Both the position numbers and the translations under genes were made by a program. Under the pieces are notes generated by a model. That model was not told the DNA's origin and did not search any database. It saw nothing but the letters and a program-made list of their open reading frames with translations. Below are positions 51,268-60,174 of a stretch of DNA of 64,000 bases, piece by piece (positions within the stretch are counted from its first letter, which is position 1; each line of letters starts with the position of its first letter). This stretch comes from Streptomyces sp. Tue6028. Its GTDB lineage: Bacteria; Actinomycetota; Actinomycetes; Streptomycetales; Streptomycetaceae. The stretch is taken from the NCBI RefSeq assembly GCF_002300165.1, contig NZ_MLCE01000023.1:363566-427565 (forward strand), given 5' to 3'.

Positions 51268-52254
51268 GTGCGCACACCGGTCAGCGATCCCATGAAGATC
51301 GGGCCCTACCGCATCGTGGGACGGCTCGGTTCCGGCGGGATGGGATGGGTGTATCTCGGACGATCGCCGGCCGGGCGCGAGGTCGCCGTGAAGGTGGTGC
51401 GGCCGGAACTGGCGGCCGAGCACGAGTTCCGGGAGCGGTTCGCCCGAGAGGTCGCCGCGGCACGCGTGGTGAGCGGCGCCTACACCGCGGCCGTGGTCGA
51501 CGCCGACACGGAGGCCGAACTCCCCTGGCTGGCCACGATGTACGTCCCCGGCCCCTCGCTCGCCGAGGCGGTCCGCACCGACGGGCCGCTGCCAGAGCCG
51601 CAGGTGCGCCGGCTCGGCGCGGGCCTGGTGGAGGCGCTCCAGGCCATCCACGCCGCCCGTGTCGTGCACCGCGACCTGAAACCGGCGAACGTGCTCCTCG
51701 CCTCCGACGGTCCGCGCGTCATCGACTTCGGGATCTCCCGGGTGGACGGCGCTCCCGGCCTCACCCAGGTCGGCGTGGTCGTCGGCACCCCGCCCTTCAT
51801 GTCGCCGGAACAGATCAAGGGGGCTCCGGTGGGCCCGCCGAGCGACGTGTTCTCCCTCGGTGGCGTCCTGGTGTACGCGCTCACCGGCCGCCCGCCGCAC
51901 GGCAGCGGTGAGGCGGTGCGCTACCGGGTCGTGCTGGCCGAACCCCAACTCGACGGCGTTCCCGCGGGGATGCGGGAGCTGATCTCCGGGTGCCTGGCCA
52001 AGCAGCCGCAGGACCGGCCCGCGCTGGACACGCTGCTCGCCGACCTGCTGGAGCAGACCCCGAAACCGGCGTCCTGGCCCCCGCCGACCGTGGCGCACAG
52101 CATCAAGGTGCGCACCCATGAACTGGCGAACCGGCGCCGGCAGAGCGTCAGTGAGTCCGTGCCGTCCTGTCTGCTGCTGCACGCGCAGGCGCTGCTGGAC
52201 GCCGGTCTGACCGACAGGATGGTCGCCGAGGCGGTGGGCCGTGGCGACGCCTGA
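51268..52254 (+). CDS. Ser/Thr protein kinase (Hanks type), first gene of Ter-like operon
   Basis: Phosphorylates proteins on Ser/Thr in the cytoplasm. The 328-residue protein is a complete kinase domain: Gly-rich GSGGMGWVYLG, catalytic Lys42 (VAVKVV), HRD at ~134-136 (VVHRDLKPANVLL), DFG (VIDFGIS), and MSPEQ. No membrane helix or sensor domain follows, unlike PknB; a short tail ends the protein. GTG 51268 has GAGG 8 bases upstream; a GTG three codons earlier is weaker. Its stop overlaps the next gene by 14 bases. It opens a plus-strand operon with YbjN, vWA, PP2C and a second kinase gene. Confidence 0.9.
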   Translation: MRTPVSDPMKIGPYRIVGRLGSGGMGWVYLGRSPAGREVAVKVVRPELAAEHEFRERFAREVAAARVVSGAYTAAVVDADTEAELPWLATMYVPGPSLAEAVRTDGPLPEPQVRRLGAGLVEALQAIHAARVVHRDLKPANVLLASDGPRVIDFGISRVDGAPGLTQVGVVVGTPPFMSPEQIKGAPVGPPSDVFSLGGVLVYALTGRPPHGSGEAVRYRVVLAEPQLDGVPAGMRELISGCLAKQPQDRPALDTLLADLLEQTPKPASWPPPTVAHSIKVRTHELANRRRQSVSESVPSCLLLHAQALLDAGLTDRMVAEAVGRGDA

Positions 52255-52705
52255 GTCCTTTCCCGGCCGGGGCCACGCCATCCTCGAGATCGGCACGCAC
52301 TGGCGGCAGTTGGTGCAGAACTGGGTGGCCACGCGGAATTACCACACCGTGACCGACACCGTTTCCGTTTCCATGCAATTCGATCTGAAGGAAACGGGAC
52401 GGATGGTCACCGTGAGATTCATGACGACCAAACGGCTTCTCGTCGCGTTCGCGACCGACGGCCATTATCTGCGCCAGGATCAACTGGCCGTCGCCGCCGC
52501 GGCGTCGAACGCATGGAATACCGAACAACTGAACCCCATGTTGTCCGTGTGGGACGTACGCGGACCACGCCCCTGCCTGGCCGGAGTGTGCGACCTCCCG
52601 CTGACCTGCCGCATGACCCAAACGGATTTCGATGCTTTGGCCAGTGATTGGGTGGAACGGGCGCGGCAGATGTTCACCCGCTGCCATCAGGTATTCAAGT
52701 TGTAG
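52241..52705 (+). CDS. YbjN-like sensory/chaperone-fold protein
   Basis: A 154-residue protein with the YbjN pattern: an N-terminal WRQLVQNWVATR..YH, a beta sheet (MVTVRFMTTKRLLVAFA), a helix with AAAASNAWNTEQLNPMLSV, and a C-terminal helix FDALASDWVERARQMF. YbjN folds like type III secretion chaperones and is linked to stress signalling. It starts at GTG 52241 inside the end of the kinase gene. Third-position A/T codons (AAT, GTT, CAA, GAT, GAA) are unusually frequent, unlike its neighbours. Role in this cluster unknown. Confidence 0.75.
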   Translation: MATPESFPGRGHAILEIGTHWRQLVQNWVATRNYHTVTDTVSVSMQFDLKETGRMVTVRFMTTKRLLVAFATDGHYLRQDQLAVAAAASNAWNTEQLNPMLSVWDVRGPRPCLAGVCDLPLTCRMTQTDFDALASDWVERARQMFTRCHQVFKL

Positions 52706-52822
52706 AAGTGAAAACCGTCATGTGGCCCGAACCCCTTTTGGACGCCCGCCGGTTGGCCCCAATATGGGCGAGTGCCTTTCAAGGCGACGGGGGTGCGCCT
52801 TTCAGGCCACGGGGGGTTGCCC

Positions 52823-54010
52823 ATGCGGCGTTCGTTCTGCTCCATCGCGCTTTCCGGAATGCTGCTCGCGACGGCTCCGGCAGCCGCCGTGGCGGTACCG
52901 GGATCGGTGGCCGACGCGTCCTGCGGCAAGGACTTCAGGGAGCGCCTCCAGTGCTGGTCGCGGAACATCGGCGACGGCGCCGTTCGGGTCACGCTCGACG
53001 AACCGGTGCGGTTCGACGGCAGCGCGCAGGAACGCAGGGCCGTCGAGGGCGCCCTGTGGCGCGACCGCGCCAACCTCGTCGTCGAGGTGCCGAAGAGCCG
53101 GCACACCGGAGGCGGCGGCACCGCGCTCCTGCTGCTGGCGAACGCGACCGGCCGGCTCGTCGAGCAGGACGCCACGATCGACCGGCTGCCCGCCGAGGCC
53201 GTGAGCGAACTGACGAATCTCCAGGCCTGCCGGCCCAAGAACCCCAAGGACCTGTGCGCCCGGCTCGCCAAGGGCCCGCTACGAGGTGCCGACCTGATCG
53301 CCGAGCACCTGGCGGCCGATCTGTCCGAGCACACGTACGCCATCGCCGGGCCCTCCGGCCCGCCGTTCGGCGGCACGGGCACCCCCTCGGGCACGTCCAG
53401 GAACACCGAGAAGGCGGACGGCAAGCAGTCGTCCGGGGCGGGCAAGGGTGCGGAAAAGGGCGCGGACAAGGCGTCCGACCAGGCCTCGGACGCCGGCTGG
53501 GACACCGCCACCCAGATCCTCGCGGTCCTGTGCGTCCTGCTCGTCGTCCTGCTCGCCGCCCTGCTGTTCCTGATCCGCCGGTCCTCCCGCGCGGTGGGCA
53601 CCCTGTCCCGCCGTGCCCTCGCCGCACCCGGCGTCGGGGCCGTCCCGCCCACCACGGCACCCACCCGCCGGCGCGACGAGACCACCGTCCGCCCGCGCGA
53701 CGAGACCACAACCCGCCCGCGCGACGAGACCACCACTCGCCTCAGGGTGACACCGACACCCCGGTACGGACGCCGCGTCGGCAATGTGCCCGGCCCCGCC
53801 AGGTCGGCCGTCGTCCGCACCGAACTGCACCCGCAGGGCTACGTCGAGATCGACCGCGTGCTCTACCGGGCGGTGTGGGCGGAACCCGGCCGGCCGCCCC
53901 CCGCCCCCGGCGGGCTCGTCGACGTCACCGACGCGCGGGAACGGGACTCCGACGTCCTGTACGCGTTCCCGCGGGCCACCGGACGGCACGCCAACGGCAC
54001 CAGGACCTGA
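52823..54010 (+). CDS. one-pass membrane protein with secreted and cytoplasmic parts
   Basis: A 395-residue protein. It has a signal peptide (RRSF, hydrophobic core, cleavage near VAVPGSVA) and an outer domain of ~180 residues with Cys pairs (ASCGKDFRERLQC; QACRPKNPKDLC). A Ser/Gly/Lys linker, one membrane helix (~253-275) and a cytoplasmic tail follow; the tail has repeated PRDETTTR units (RRRDETTVRPRDETTTRP). These Thr-rich repeats could be sites for the kinases of the same operon; that is inference. ATG 52823 follows GGGGGG. No known domain; it may link envelope sensing to the Ter-type system. Confidence 0.65.
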   Translation: MRRSFCSIALSGMLLATAPAAAVAVPGSVADASCGKDFRERLQCWSRNIGDGAVRVTLDEPVRFDGSAQERRAVEGALWRDRANLVVEVPKSRHTGGGGTALLLLANATGRLVEQDATIDRLPAEAVSELTNLQACRPKNPKDLCARLAKGPLRGADLIAEHLAADLSEHTYAIAGPSGPPFGGTGTPSGTSRNTEKADGKQSSGAGKGAEKGADKASDQASDAGWDTATQILAVLCVLLVVLLAALLFLIRRSSRAVGTLSRRALAAPGVGAVPPTTAPTRRRDETTVRPRDETTTRPRDETTTRLRVTPTPRYGRRVGNVPGPARSAVVRTELHPQGYVEIDRVLYRAVWAEPGRPPPAPGGLVDVTDARERDSDVLYAFPRATGRHANGTRT

Positions 54011-54025
54011 GACCGGGAGACACAG

Positions 54026-54787
54026 ATGCACAGCGAGTACCCGCCCACGCTGCCGGCGGAGTATGCCGACATCGAGTTCGAGAACAACGCGCAGCGGCTG
54101 CCGCTCGTGCTCTGCCTCGACACGTCGAGCTCCATGGCCGGACAGCCCATCCAGACGCTCAACAACGCGCTCATGGAGTGGACCCGGGAACTGCACGACG
54201 ACGTCAGCCTCAGCTACAGCGTGGAGGTCGCCGTGGTCACCTTCGGCGGGCAGGGCGTCGCCGCCTGGCGCGGTCCCCAGCTCCTCGCCCCCCGCGCCCC
54301 GGTGAGCCCCTTCGTGCCCGCGCACACGTTCCAGCCGCCGCAGCTCCCCGCCGCCGGGGTGACCCTGATGACGGAGGCGCTGGAGCTGTCGATGCACATC
54401 GTCGCGGCCCGCAAGGCCGAACTGCGCGCCTCCGGCCTCCAGTACTACCGGCCGCAGATCTGCCTGGTCACCGACGGGCTGCCGACCGACGGCACGGGTC
54501 ATCTCACCGACTCCTGGCGCCGGTTGATCCCCGTCCTCGCCGACGAGCAGCGCGCCCGCCGCTTCCGGCTGTACGCGATAGGCGTCGGCGGCATCACCGA
54601 CATGGGCGAGCAGGTGCTCCAGGCCTTCGCGCCGAAGTTCAACGCCCGGCTCCAGGGATTCCCCTTCCGCGAGCTGCTCCAGATGATGTCCGCCAGCGCG
54701 AACGCCGAGCAGAAGGGCGCGGGCGACGAGGTCTTCGAGAAGATCTTCAGCCAGTTCAAGACGCAGCGCCCGGCCTGGGAATCCTGA
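54026..54787 (+). CDS. TerY-type vWA domain protein
   Basis: A 253-residue cytoplasmic von Willebrand A protein. The MIDAS metal site DTSSSM is near residue 34, and QICLVTDGLPTDG and LYAIGVGGITDM complete the site. This matches TerY, which with a PP2C phosphatase and a kinase forms the TerY-P triad described in Ter stress systems. It precedes the PP2C gene by 3 bases, so the triad is transcribed and translated together. GGGAG precedes its ATG. It probably acts as a metal-dependent scaffold. Confidence 0.9.
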   Translation: MHSEYPPTLPAEYADIEFENNAQRLPLVLCLDTSSSMAGQPIQTLNNALMEWTRELHDDVSLSYSVEVAVVTFGGQGVAAWRGPQLLAPRAPVSPFVPAHTFQPPQLPAAGVTLMTEALELSMHIVAARKAELRASGLQYYRPQICLVTDGLPTDGTGHLTDSWRRLIPVLADEQRARRFRLYAIGVGGITDMGEQVLQAFAPKFNARLQGFPFRELLQMMSASANAEQKGAGDEVFEKIFSQFKTQRPAWES

Positions 54788-54790
54788 CCG

Positions 54791-55597
54791 ATGGCCACCG
54801 TCGACGAGCGGGAGTCGCCGTGGCGGATCCACGGCATGAGCGTCGAGGGCTACCGCCACCGCCGCCAGGGACTGCCCTGCCAGGACGCCTGCGCCTACGC
54901 CGCGTCGCCGTCGGTGGCGGTCCTCGCGGTCGCGGACGGCGCCGGCAGCAGGCCGCGCTCCGAGGAGGGGTCCCGGCTCGCGGTGGAGCTGGCCGCGGAG
55001 CACTTCGCGCGGCGGGCCGCCGCGGCGGCGGACTGCCACCCCGGCGAGGCCGTCCACGAGCTGCTGGTCGACGCCTTCCACGACGTCAGCAAGGTGTTCC
55101 TGGACCGGACCGGGGCCGAGGCCGCGGACTTCGCCACCACCCTCACCGTCGTGGTGCTGACGCCGGGCTGGCTGGGCCATCTCACCGTGGGCGACGGCTT
55201 CGTCGTGCTGCGGGCCGGTGCGGAGGACGGCGAACGGCAGTTCCATCTGCTGCCGCAGGCGATGGCGGCGAGCGAGTACAGCAACGAGACGGTGTTCCTC
55301 ACCTCGCCGGACGCGGCCCGCTGGGTGCACACCGACTGCGTGTCCGACGAGGGGATCGACGGGGTGCTGCTGTCCACCGACGGACTCGTGCAGGCCGCGC
55401 TGAACCGCGCGGGCAGCGGCACGCCGTCCCCGAACGTCTCGTTCGTCGACGCCGTGTTCCGCTCCCTCGACGCCCCCGGCCCGGTCACCGACAGCGCCCA
55501 CGAGGGCCTCGCGACCCTGCTGAGGTCGGACCGCCTGACCGCCCTGAACGCCGACGACAAGACACTGCTGCGGGCCGTGCTCAAGGCGCGGCCATGA
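54791..55597 (+). CDS. PP2C-type protein phosphatase of a TerY-P triad
   Basis: Removes phosphate from Ser/Thr. The 268-residue protein has the metal Asp in VADGAGSRPRS, the GDGFVVL segment, and the late LSTDGLVQ and ADDKTLL metal residues. It lacks a membrane segment. It starts 3 bases after the vWA gene and overlaps the kinase gene as ATGA. It is the phosphatase partner of the TerY-type vWA protein and the atypical kinase, presumably balancing them. Confidence 0.9.
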   Translation: MATVDERESPWRIHGMSVEGYRHRRQGLPCQDACAYAASPSVAVLAVADGAGSRPRSEEGSRLAVELAAEHFARRAAAAADCHPGEAVHELLVDAFHDVSKVFLDRTGAEAADFATTLTVVVLTPGWLGHLTVGDGFVVLRAGAEDGERQFHLLPQAMAASEYSNETVFLTSPDAARWVHTDCVSDEGIDGVLLSTDGLVQAALNRAGSGTPSPNVSFVDAVFRSLDAPGPVTDSAHEGLATLLRSDRLTALNADDKTLLRAVLKARP

Positions 55598-56766
55598 GCG
55601 GGCTCACGGTGTTCCTCGACGGAAAGCCGGTCACCCTCGCGGAACTGCCGCTCAAGGGCGGCGGCCAGGCCGCCGTGTTCCCGGTCGTCGGCGACGACGG
55701 CATCGTCGTGAAGCTCTACCGGGAGCCGCCCGGCCTGGAGCAGGAGCGGCGGCTGATGCGGATGCTGACCATGTCCCCGCTCGCCGCGCGCCCCACCGAC
55801 CGCTCCCAGCCGCCCGAACTGGCCTGGCCCACCGCGCTCGCCCGAGGCCCGCAGGGGGAGTTCCTCGGCTACGCCATGCGCCGCTTCGGCGAACCCGCTC
55901 ACGTGCAGGTCATCGGCCTGTTCACCCGCGCCCAGCGCCTCAAGCTGTTCCCCGACCGGGCCGACTGGCGCTTCCTGCTCGGCGTCGCCTGGAACCTCGC
56001 CTTCATGACCGCCCGCATGCACTACGACAACCTCGTCATCGGCGACTTCTCCAGCAGCAACGTGGTGGTCGACGCGAACGGCTTCGTCACCTTCCTGGAC
56101 TGCGACTCGATCGCCTTCAACGACCCGGTGAGCGGTGAGCTCTTCCCCTGCCTGATGCACACCACCGACTACTCGTCCCCCGAGCGGCAGGCAGGCGGCC
56201 CCGCCACCCGCGCCACCGACGACTTCGCCCTCGCCGTCCTCGTCTACCAGCTGCTGACGGCCGGCAACCACCCCTTCGGGGGTGTCCCGCACGACAGCGC
56301 CTCCGAGTCGACCGTCAAGGACAACATCGCCGCCAGCTGCTCCTACGTCGTACGCCCGGAGCGCGTCGTCATCCCGCGCGGCACCATCGACCCGTCCGTA
56401 CTGCCCCCCGAACTGCTCACCCTGGCCCGCGCCGCCTTCGGCCCAGGCGTGCACGCGCCCGCCGCACGCCCTCCGGCGGAGGCATGGCTGCGTGCGCTGG
56501 ACAAGGAGCGGTCCCTGGTGCGGGTCTGCCCGAGCCGCCCGCTGCACACCTTCGGCTCCCACCTCACGTCCTGTCCGTGGTGCACCCGGGCGGCGACCAC
56601 CGGGCACGACGTGTTCAACGGGCCGCCGCCGGTGTCGGTACCCGTGCCGGACCCGCAGCGGGGACAGGACCCGGACGACCCGGACGGACCGTGGCCCGCG
56701 GCCCTCAAGGTCGCCGTTCTGATCGCGGTGCTGGTGGTCCTGGTGATCATCGGGCTCTTGAGCTGA
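55594..56766 (+). CDS. atypical protein kinase with C-terminal zinc ribbon and membrane tail
   Basis: A 390-residue kinase-like protein of the TerY-P triad. The Lys-containing strand is GIVVKLYREP. The catalytic loop is GDFSSSNVVV (Gly-Asp, without the His-Arg of HRD) and the metal Asp is in FLDCDS. The activation segment shows SSPERQ, and a membrane-near C-terminal part holds a His/Cys cluster (LHTFGSHLTSCPWC) like a zinc ribbon and a final helix (~370-388). It starts at ATG 55594 overlapping the PP2C stop. It is related to YegI-type kinases; activity is likely but the catalytic loop is non-standard. Confidence 0.85.
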   Translation: MSGLTVFLDGKPVTLAELPLKGGGQAAVFPVVGDDGIVVKLYREPPGLEQERRLMRMLTMSPLAARPTDRSQPPELAWPTALARGPQGEFLGYAMRRFGEPAHVQVIGLFTRAQRLKLFPDRADWRFLLGVAWNLAFMTARMHYDNLVIGDFSSSNVVVDANGFVTFLDCDSIAFNDPVSGELFPCLMHTTDYSSPERQAGGPATRATDDFALAVLVYQLLTAGNHPFGGVPHDSASESTVKDNIAASCSYVVRPERVVIPRGTIDPSVLPPELLTLARAAFGPGVHAPAARPPAEAWLRALDKERSLVRVCPSRPLHTFGSHLTSCPWCTRAATTGHDVFNGPPPVSVPVPDPQRGQDPDDPDGPWPAALKVAVLIAVLVVLVIIGLLS

Positions 56767-56780
56767 CGGCACCCGGGCAC

Positions 56781-56821
56781 GCCCGTACGGCGCTCACGGC
56801 AGGCCCGTACGACGCTCACGG
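56781..56821. repeat. two direct 19-bp repeats between convergent operons
   Basis: GCCCGTACGGCGCTCACGG (56781-56799) recurs with one change at 56803-56821, a 22-base period. It lies at the meeting point of two convergent operons. No hairpin explains it. Confidence 0.5.
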
Positions 56822-56858
56822 GGCGGGGTCTCGTGCCCGCCGCGCCGCACGCGTGACG

Positions 56859-57467
56859 TCACTGTGCGCGGCCCCGGTCCTCCAGATAGCGCGTGTGCGA
56901 CTCCTGCCGGCGTGCCTCGACCTCCCGCAGCGTCGTCGCGAGCCGGTCCGACTCCTCGTGCAGCAGGGTGAGCTGGCGCTCCAGATGGCGTTCCGGCGGT
57001 TCGGTGCCCGGCGCCAGCCGGGTCCACCACCTCGTCCGTACGAAGGTGTCGACGGCCTCGGGGATGTCCTGCCGTACCGCCCGGGACAGCATGTGCACGC
57101 CCTCCGGGTCCTGGGCGAGGACCTCGGCGACCCAGCCGGGGTCCAAGAGCGCCGCGAGGAGTCCGGTCAGCTCGGTGAGCCGGCCCGCCGCGGCCGGCGG
57201 CAGCTCGACGCCGTCCAGATATTCGCGCAGCTTCCCGAAGTCCTCGCGCAGTTCCTCCAGTTGGGCGGACGGATCGGGGAAGTCCGGCAGGGCGGGCCGC
57301 TCGGGCGGGGCGATCAGCGCGCCCGCGCCGTACAGGCCCGCGACGACGAAGGGCCAGTACGGGCCCGCGAGTCCGGTGAAGGTCAGCGCCAGGCCGAGGA
57401 GCCCGCACGCGCTGCCGGCGAGGTTCTTGCGGGATTCGAGGAAGCGGACGAGCCTACTGGTAGCCAC
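56859..57467 (-). CDS. small membrane protein with coiled-coil tail
   Basis: A 202-residue protein with two membrane helices near the N-terminus (~17-50), a Pro-rich turn and a long cytoplasmic, charged helical region (PSAQLEELREDFGKLREYL; ERHLERQLTLLHEESDRLATTLREVEARRQ), probably coiled coil. It starts with GTG 57467, which has GGAG before it and overlaps the vWA lipoprotein gene's end by 14 bases. It is the last gene of the minus-strand TelA operon. Function unknown; its helices suggest oligomer formation with TelA. Confidence 0.7.
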   Translation of the reverse strand: MATSRLVRFLESRKNLAGSACGLLGLALTFTGLAGPYWPFVVAGLYGAGALIAPPERPALPDFPDPSAQLEELREDFGKLREYLDGVELPPAAAGRLTELTGLLAALLDPGWVAEVLAQDPEGVHMLSRAVRQDIPEAVDTFVRTRWWTRLAPGTEPPERHLERQLTLLHEESDRLATTLREVEARRQESHTRYLEDRGRAQ

Positions 57468-58989
57468 GGATCTCCTCGAAGGCGCCGTCGAGCGAGCCCT
57501 TGCGGGCGTCGAAGAGACGGCCGCCCGTCAGGTCGGCGATGTGCTGGAGCTCGCTCCGGTCGGAGTCGCCGAACAGGATGGGGAAGACCGGGATCTCGCG
57601 TCGCCCCGCGGGGAGCCGGCGGTAGAAGCCGTCGAACTCCCGGGGGCCCGCGCCCGTCGTGTTCTCGCCGTCCGTCATCAAAACGATCGACGTGAACGTG
57701 TCGCCGTCGGACCCGAGATGTCCGTACGCCTTCTCCAACGACGTGTAGATCGCGGTGTCGCCGTCGGCGGTGAGCGCGCGGGTGTCCTCGCGGATGCCGT
57801 CGAGCCCGGTCTCCGGGTCCTCGGGCCGCACCACGTGCGTGCGGACGCTCTTGACCTTCGAGCCGAACGGCATCAGCGTCACCGCCTCGCGGTCGCGGAA
57901 GTCGCCCGTCAGATCGGTCAGCGCCTTCTTCAGCCGGCCGAGCCGGTCGCCGCCCATCGAGCCGGAGGTGTCGAGGACGTAGACGGTCCGCGACGGCCGG
58001 CGGAGCTTGTTCTCGTACGAGTCGAGGAGACGGTCGGCGACGGAACGGTTGCCGGGGAAGGGGAGTTCACGCCGCCTGCTCGTGTCGAGCCCGGGCGCCG
58101 GAGGCACCGAGGCGACGACCGGGCGGCGGTGCGTCCGCCGGGTGATCTCCCGCTGGACGGCCGGGGTGCGCAGGGCCTCGGCGAGGCGGCGCACGGTCTC
58201 GCGGGTGTCCGCCGAGCCGGTGGCGAGCGAGGAGAGGGGGTAGTCGGCGGTGACCACGCCGTCGCGCGGCCGGATCACCGTCAGTCCCTTCACCCCCTCC
58301 AGCACCGACTCGTAGTTGAACAGCGCGTCCACAGTGCCGCGCCTCCGGTACGCGGTGGCCAGCCAGCCCGAGGACCCCGACGTCAGCTTCTGTCCCGCGA
58401 AGAACTCCCGCAGCCGCGGCGTCGCCTTCCACACGTCCGCGTCCGTGAGCGCCGACTGCGCTCCGGACAGGCCCGAGGCCACCGAGATCAGCGTGGAGAA
58501 ACCGGAGTTGGAGCGCGCGGGATCGGTCATCCCGTACGTCAGCTTCCCGTCCGCCACGGCCTTCTCGACCTGGGACCAGGTGACGTCGTCCGGATTCCAG
58601 CCCAGCTCGGTCACGGTGGCCGGCTTCACCCCGATGGCCACCGGGCTCGACATCACGGGCGTCTCCGAGACGACCCGGCGGGCCGCGTTCGGGCGCAGCC
58701 GCAGATAGTCGTTCGACGACAGCCACAGCGCGTCGTACGACCGGTCCGCCTCCCCCTTCGCCAGCAGGTCGACGGCGGCGAGCGTGCCCATGTAGGTCGG
58801 CTTCACCGTGATGCCGGTGTCCTCGTGGATCCGGTCGAGGACCGGCTTCATGTCACCGAGTTCGCTGGAGGCGAGGACCCGCAGGGTGCCGGGCTCGGGC
58901 GCCCCGCCGCCGGACTTCTCGTCCTCGGGTGCCGTGCACGCCGCGACCGCGAGGAGGGCCACGACGGCGCACGCCGCGCGTCGTCTCAT
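57454..58989 (-). CDS. lipoprotein: periplasmic-binding-like domain fused to vWA domain
   Basis: A 511-residue exported protein. It has a lipoprotein signal with lipobox VAAC near residue 18 and a type II periplasmic-binding-like domain (~35-290, RVLASSELGDMKPVLDRIHEDTGI, FNYESVLEGVKG). A C-terminal vWA domain (~330-505) carries an intact MIDAS (VLDTSGSMGG, LMTDGENTTG). It is anchored to the outer face of the membrane. Such fusions occur with TelA in Streptomyces. Start ATG 58989 overlaps the TelA stop. It may sense a metal, anion or wall fragment and signal through the vWA part; the ligand is unknown. Confidence 0.85.
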   Translation of the reverse strand: MRRRAACAVVALLAVAACTAPEDEKSGGGAPEPGTLRVLASSELGDMKPVLDRIHEDTGITVKPTYMGTLAAVDLLAKGEADRSYDALWLSSNDYLRLRPNAARRVVSETPVMSSPVAIGVKPATVTELGWNPDDVTWSQVEKAVADGKLTYGMTDPARSNSGFSTLISVASGLSGAQSALTDADVWKATPRLREFFAGQKLTSGSSGWLATAYRRRGTVDALFNYESVLEGVKGLTVIRPRDGVVTADYPLSSLATGSADTRETVRRLAEALRTPAVQREITRRTHRRPVVASVPPAPGLDTSRRRELPFPGNRSVADRLLDSYENKLRRPSRTVYVLDTSGSMGGDRLGRLKKALTDLTGDFRDREAVTLMPFGSKVKSVRTHVVRPEDPETGLDGIREDTRALTADGDTAIYTSLEKAYGHLGSDGDTFTSIVLMTDGENTTGAGPREFDGFYRRLPAGRREIPVFPILFGDSDRSELQHIADLTGGRLFDARKGSLDGAFEEIRGYQ

Positions 58990-60161
58990 CCGAGCCCGCC
59001 TTCCAGCGCGCCCTGCGACCGGCTGCGCTCCAGATAGGCGCCCGCGTGCTGGAGCTCGGCCGTCAGGGACTCGACCGTCGCGGCCATCGACTCCGTCGCC
59101 TGGAGCTTGTACGTGTCGATCGCGTCGAGCGTGCGGTAGATCTGCTGGAAGGCGCTGCGCAGGGTCTCCGCGCCGACGGCGGGGTCGGCGGCGATCCGCT
59201 GGATCTCGCCGCTCTGGGTGGCGAGCATCTCGGCGTTGCCGCGGATGAGGTCCTCGGTGGTGCCGCGCAGCGCGTTGACCTGGTCGACGACCTTGCGCTG
59301 GTTGTCCAGGGCGGAGGCCAGCATCACGGAGATGCGCAGGGCGGAGACCGTGGTGGTGGCCGCGCGGTCGACGCCCTTGATCAGCTCGTCGTTGTTGCGC
59401 CGCACCACGTCCATGGCGAGGTAGCCCTGGGCGCACACGGCGAGCTGGGTGAGCAGGTCCTGGTGCTTCTGGCGCACCGGGAACAGCACGTCGGAGCGGA
59501 GGCTGTCGGCCTGCGTCGGGTCCGTGGACCCGACGTCCTCGATGTGCTCCTCGACGGCCGTATCCAGGGCCTGGGTGAGGACGACGTACTCCTGGAGCTT
59601 GCCCATCGTCTCCCACAGGCGGACCCGCTCGGTCTGCAACGCCGCGTTGTCCCGGCGCAGTTCGTCCTGGCCGCCCCGCAGCGAGCCGACGATCTTGTTC
59701 AGGGTGCCCTGCGCGGAGGCGTACTTGGCGACGTGGTCGCGCAGCCTGTTGCCGCCGGGGAGCCGGGAGAGGAACTTCCTCCCCTTGCTCGCGGGCAGGT
59801 CTCGCGGGTCCAGGTCCTCCACCACGCGCCGGAGTTCGACGAGCGACCCCGCGACATGGGACTGGGCGTCCTCGCCCTTGCCGGGCAGGCTGCGCAGCGT
59901 GCGCTCCAGCATGCGGTTGGACTGTGCGGCGGCGCCCCGCATCTCCCCGGCGCCCAGACCCGTGATCTCGCCGACCTTGCCGGCGAATTCGGGGGAGCGG
60001 GCGTCGAGGCCCGCGAGTCCGCCGACGTACTCGGCGGCGCGGCGCGCCATCTCGTCCCGCACGGACGGTTCGACGGGGACGAGCCCGCCGGCCTTCTCGC
60101 GGGGCACGGCCGACACGGCCTGCGGCGGCGTGAGGGTGAACTCGTTGTCTGTGCTGGTCAC
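58986..60161 (-). CDS. telA: TelA family toxic-anion-resistance protein
   Basis: A 391-residue helical, cytoplasmic protein of the TelA/KlaA family. It shows the pattern LRRVVEDLDPRDLP, KFLSRLPGGNRLRDHVAKYASAQGTLNKIV, ELRRDNAALQTER and a conserved C-terminal RNNDELIKGVDRAATTTVSALR. The family is linked to tellurite and envelope-stress resistance and may bundle into coiled assemblies. GTG 60161 follows GGGGGA. Its stop overlaps the PBP-vWA lipoprotein start by four bases. The Ter-type triad sits on the opposite strand nearby. Confidence 0.92.
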   Translation of the reverse strand: MTSTDNEFTLTPPQAVSAVPREKAGGLVPVEPSVRDEMARRAAEYVGGLAGLDARSPEFAGKVGEITGLGAGEMRGAAAQSNRMLERTLRSLPGKGEDAQSHVAGSLVELRRVVEDLDPRDLPASKGRKFLSRLPGGNRLRDHVAKYASAQGTLNKIVGSLRGGQDELRRDNAALQTERVRLWETMGKLQEYVVLTQALDTAVEEHIEDVGSTDPTQADSLRSDVLFPVRQKHQDLLTQLAVCAQGYLAMDVVRRNNDELIKGVDRAATTTVSALRISVMLASALDNQRKVVDQVNALRGTTEDLIRGNAEMLATQSGEIQRIAADPAVGAETLRSAFQQIYRTLDAIDTYKLQATESMAATVESLTAELQHAGAYLERSRSQGALEGGLG

Positions 60162-60174
60162 TTGGTGCTTCCCC

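Noticed and set aside
52648..55593. Long plus-strand open frame ahead of the atypical kinase
   Set aside because: Only the part from ATG 55594 is protein-like; the earlier ~980 codons are an Arg/Pro-rich shadow of the membrane protein, vWA and PP2C genes.
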